A DNA stretch of 64,000 nucleotides from Zestomicrobium sp964482405 (GTDB lineage Archaea; Thermoproteota; Thermoprotei_A; Sulfolobales; NBVN01), in assembly GCA_964482405.1 (NCBI GenBank), contig CAYZXH010000001.1:7122-71121 (forward strand), given 5' to 3'. The notes under the pieces were generated by a model. It saw only the letters and a program-made list of their open reading frames with translations, was not told the DNA's origin and made no database searches. Both the position numbers and the translations under genes were made by a program. Shown one piece after another: positions 63,297-64,000 of the stretch (position 1 is its first letter; every line of letters begins with the position of its first letter).

Positions 63297-63335
63297 TGGT
63301 AGCGGGGGGTGGATTTGAACCACCGACCTCGGGGT
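63297..63335 (-). tRNA. 3' half of a split initiator tRNA-Met
   Basis: On the minus strand this reads A38, then stem CCCCG, variable AGGTC, T-arm GGTGG-TTCAAAT-CCACC, acceptor CCCCGCT, discriminator A at 63300 and CCA at 63297-63299. The 5' half is missing: no AGCGGGG acceptor strand lies upstream or downstream in the correct place. U72 (A1:U72 pair implied) and three C's after the loop (pairing with a 29-31 GGG) are the hallmarks of archaeal initiator tRNA. The half begins exactly at the canonical 37/38 intron position. A leader of about 23 nt, GGGTCTACTGAGGGTAGTGTGAG (ending at 63336), follows a TATA box, as in split tRNA genes where the leader pairs with the trailer of the 5' half. Confidence 0.75.
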
Positions 63336-63380
63336 CTCACACTACCCTCAGTAGACCCATTTAACTTATACCATCACACC

Positions 63381-63388
63381 TTATAAAG
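63381..63388 (-). promoter_or_regulatory. TATA box of the split-tRNA half
   Basis: CTTTATAA on the minus strand lies about 25 nt upstream of 63358-63360, where a transcript would begin with GGGTCTACTGAGGG. This gives the 3' half its own promoter, separate from the tRNA-Arg gene on the other strand. Confidence 0.5.
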
Positions 63389-63457
63389 TTTTTGTCCGCA
63401 GATAGACACACTCGCGGAATCAAACCAAGTTATTAAAGTTCATAAAATAGTAATCAA

Positions 63458-63532
63458 GGGCCCGTGGCCTAGCCAGGATAAGGCGCCGGCCTCCGGAGCC
63501 GGAGATCCCGGGTTCAAATCCCGGCGGGCCCG
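63458..63532 (+). tRNA. tRNA-Arg(CCG)
   Basis: GGGCCCG pairs with CGGGCCC (63525-63531), discriminator G at 63532; the anticodon stem CCGGC/GCCGG encloses the loop CTCCGGA, anticodon CCG, and the T-arm is CCGGG-TTCAAAT-CCCGG. No intron; 75 nt. CA follows the discriminator, so CCA is not fully encoded. The gene is the likely integration neighbour of the truncated integrase-like ORF 99 bp downstream. Confidence 0.92.
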
Positions 63533-63584
63533 CATCCACGCATATCTCCCACTATCCCCGAACAAGGCTTACTAACCCCTCCCC

Positions 63585-63616
63585 ATGTTTCAGGGTCATA
63601 TGGCAGGCTGAAACAT
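63585..63616. repeat. 9-bp inverted repeat upstream of integrase-like fragment
   Basis: ATGTTTCAG at 63585-63593 and CTGAAACAT at 63608-63616 are exact reverse complements around a 14-nt loop. It lies between the tRNA-Arg gene and the start of the truncated ORF at 63631 and may be a regulatory site or a recombination site. Confidence 0.45.
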
Positions 63617-63630
63617 CATGGCTGATATTC

Positions 63631-63740
63631 ATGTCTGACTATCCCGAGTGGTGGGAGCAAGTAGATATCTCTAAGCTTAGTGAGGACGTCAGGTACAGGA
63701 TTCTAGCATATGTTGTTGAGAAGCACGGTAGGAAGAAGCT
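63631..63740 (+). pseudogene. Truncated N-terminus of an integrase/HTH-type protein
   Basis: ATG 63631 opens MSDYPEWWEQVDISKLSEDV and continues YRILAYVVEKHGRKKL, then meets the right end of the TnpB-type element and a stop at 63765. From memory this resembles the N-terminal region of crenarchaeal tyrosine-recombinase/integrase proteins, in which a helix-turn-helix follows immediately; that part is missing. Its place 99 bp from tRNA-Arg suits an integrase left by an integrative element. The identification is weak and the break by the insertion is inferred. Confidence 0.45.
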
Positions 63741-64000
63741 GACCTCCTCCCCGCCCTGAAGGGCAGAGTTCCCACTAGAGCTGGGAGGTTTGGGATTACA
63801 TCTCCCTGCTTTGGGGGATTTAATCCCGGGCCGGGTCTTCGGCCCATTACCCCTATCCCTTCTCCGAGGGACTCGGGGTTATGGATACTATCATTATCAT
63901 AGTCTCGGGAGCATAGCTCTAACCTAGTATGTCTAGCACACATACCGAGTATCGCTAGAGAGTAGCTCCCGAGACTCACGAGCAACAACATTATCGTCAT
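63741..64000 (-). mobile_element. Right end of an IS200/IS605-type TnpB element with omegaRNA-like structure
   Basis: On the minus strand the sequence ends with TGCCCTTCAGGGCGGGGAGGAGGTC, a hairpin and GGAGGAGG end like those at the right end of archaeal TnpB elements and of the omegaRNA that overlaps the tnpB 3' end. Before it, CCTCCCAGCTCTAGTGGGA forms a second hairpin, and GGGCCGAAGACCCGGCCC a third. The minus-strand frame across this part (103 residues) is not a recognisable TnpB C-terminus. The element continues beyond the window. The inserted-in sequence to its left is the integrase-like fragment. Confidence 0.55.
63901..63976. repeat. 12-bp inverted repeat with nested hairpin in the TnpB-type element
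   Basis: AGTCTCGGGAGC at 63901-63912 and GCTCCCGAGACT at 63965-63976 are perfect reverse complements. Inside, GTATGT (63928-63933) and ACATAC (63940-63945) form a second small hairpin. A 76-nt cruciform of this kind is more RNA- or transposon-like than coding. Confidence 0.5.

Noticed and set aside
63689..64000. 103-codon minus-strand frame as a protein gene
   Set aside because: It runs through hairpins and the right end of the TnpB-type element and beyond its end into the integrase-like fragment; no TnpB zinc finger or catalytic motif visible.
1..64000. CRISPR arrays, complete insertion sequences, prophage blocks, rolling-circle origins
   Set aside because: No regularly spaced repeats, no intact transposase and no capsid or terminase genes seen; only the partial TnpB-type end at the right edge.

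Overview
The window looks like a chromosome segment of a hyperthermophilic crenarchaeon (Thermoproteota, most like Desulfurococcales; genus not assigned). Evidence: TATA boxes of the TTTAAAA type about 25 nt upstream of starts, GGTG-type ribosome binding sites 5-8 nt before ATG/GTG/TTG starts, a solitary 5S rRNA gene, tRNA genes with short introns at the canonical 37/38 position, archaeal-type genes (archaemetzincin, MptE/MptG pterin enzymes, AglH-like glycosyltransferase, LacS-like beta-glycosidase) and very dense 4-bp overlapping operons.

Layout. 1-2855 (minus): sugar operon (small CGDB-like protein, GH1 beta-glycosidase, start of a GH36 alpha-galactosidase). 3017-8633: wHTH protein, CstA peptide/pyruvate-type transporter behind a perfect 16-bp inverted repeat, a three-gene ArsA-family ATPase operon, ProC. 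8831-21630: two complete branched-chain-amino-acid type ABC uptake operons (SBP-LivH-LivM-LivG-LivF), separated by a sodium/solute symporter with its small DUF3311-like partner, a CBS protein and a biotin ligase. 21724-27493: a bacterial-type aspartyl-tRNA synthetase and a MacB/FtsX-type exporter. 27734-32208 (minus): a five-gene operon with a SPFH/SHOCT protein, two zinc-ribbon proteins, a coiled-coil protein and a membrane protein; no described function. 32436-37520: a 1694-residue membrane-anchored subtilisin-like surface protease. 37875-45013: SDR epimerase, MscS-like helix protein, a LuxC-LuxE fatty-acid-reductase-like pair, small membrane proteins and a SagB-type nitroreductase. 45107-45508: 5S rRNA, tRNA-Met(CAT) and tRNA-Gln(CTG), both tRNAs with introns. 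45518-53859: CitG-like protein, DUF1614, threonine dehydratase, Lrp regulator, and a group of genes for a methanopterin-type cofactor (RimK ligase, MptG, MptE, DUF447) plus an N-glycan GT4. 53856-62370: OPT-like transporter with an unusual ABC exporter, archaemetzincin/MscS pair, TrkA/TrkH potassium uptake. 62367-64000: TIM-barrel protein, an isolated 3' half of an initiator tRNA-Met, tRNA-Arg(CCG), a truncated integrase-like N-terminus and the right end of a TnpB-type (IS200/IS605) element.

The genes describe a heterotrophic peptide/amino-acid user: surface protease, two amino-acid ABC importers, CstA, OPT and SSF transporters, threonine dehydratase, proline synthesis and glycosidases. The strongest candidates for something unusual are (i) the split initiator tRNA half at 63297-63335, (ii) the archaeal LuxC-LuxE pair at 39891-42640, (iii) the SPFH/zinc-ribbon operon at 27734-32208, and (iv) the bacterial-type AspRS at 21724-23463. 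All homology statements come from reading motifs; no database search was run.
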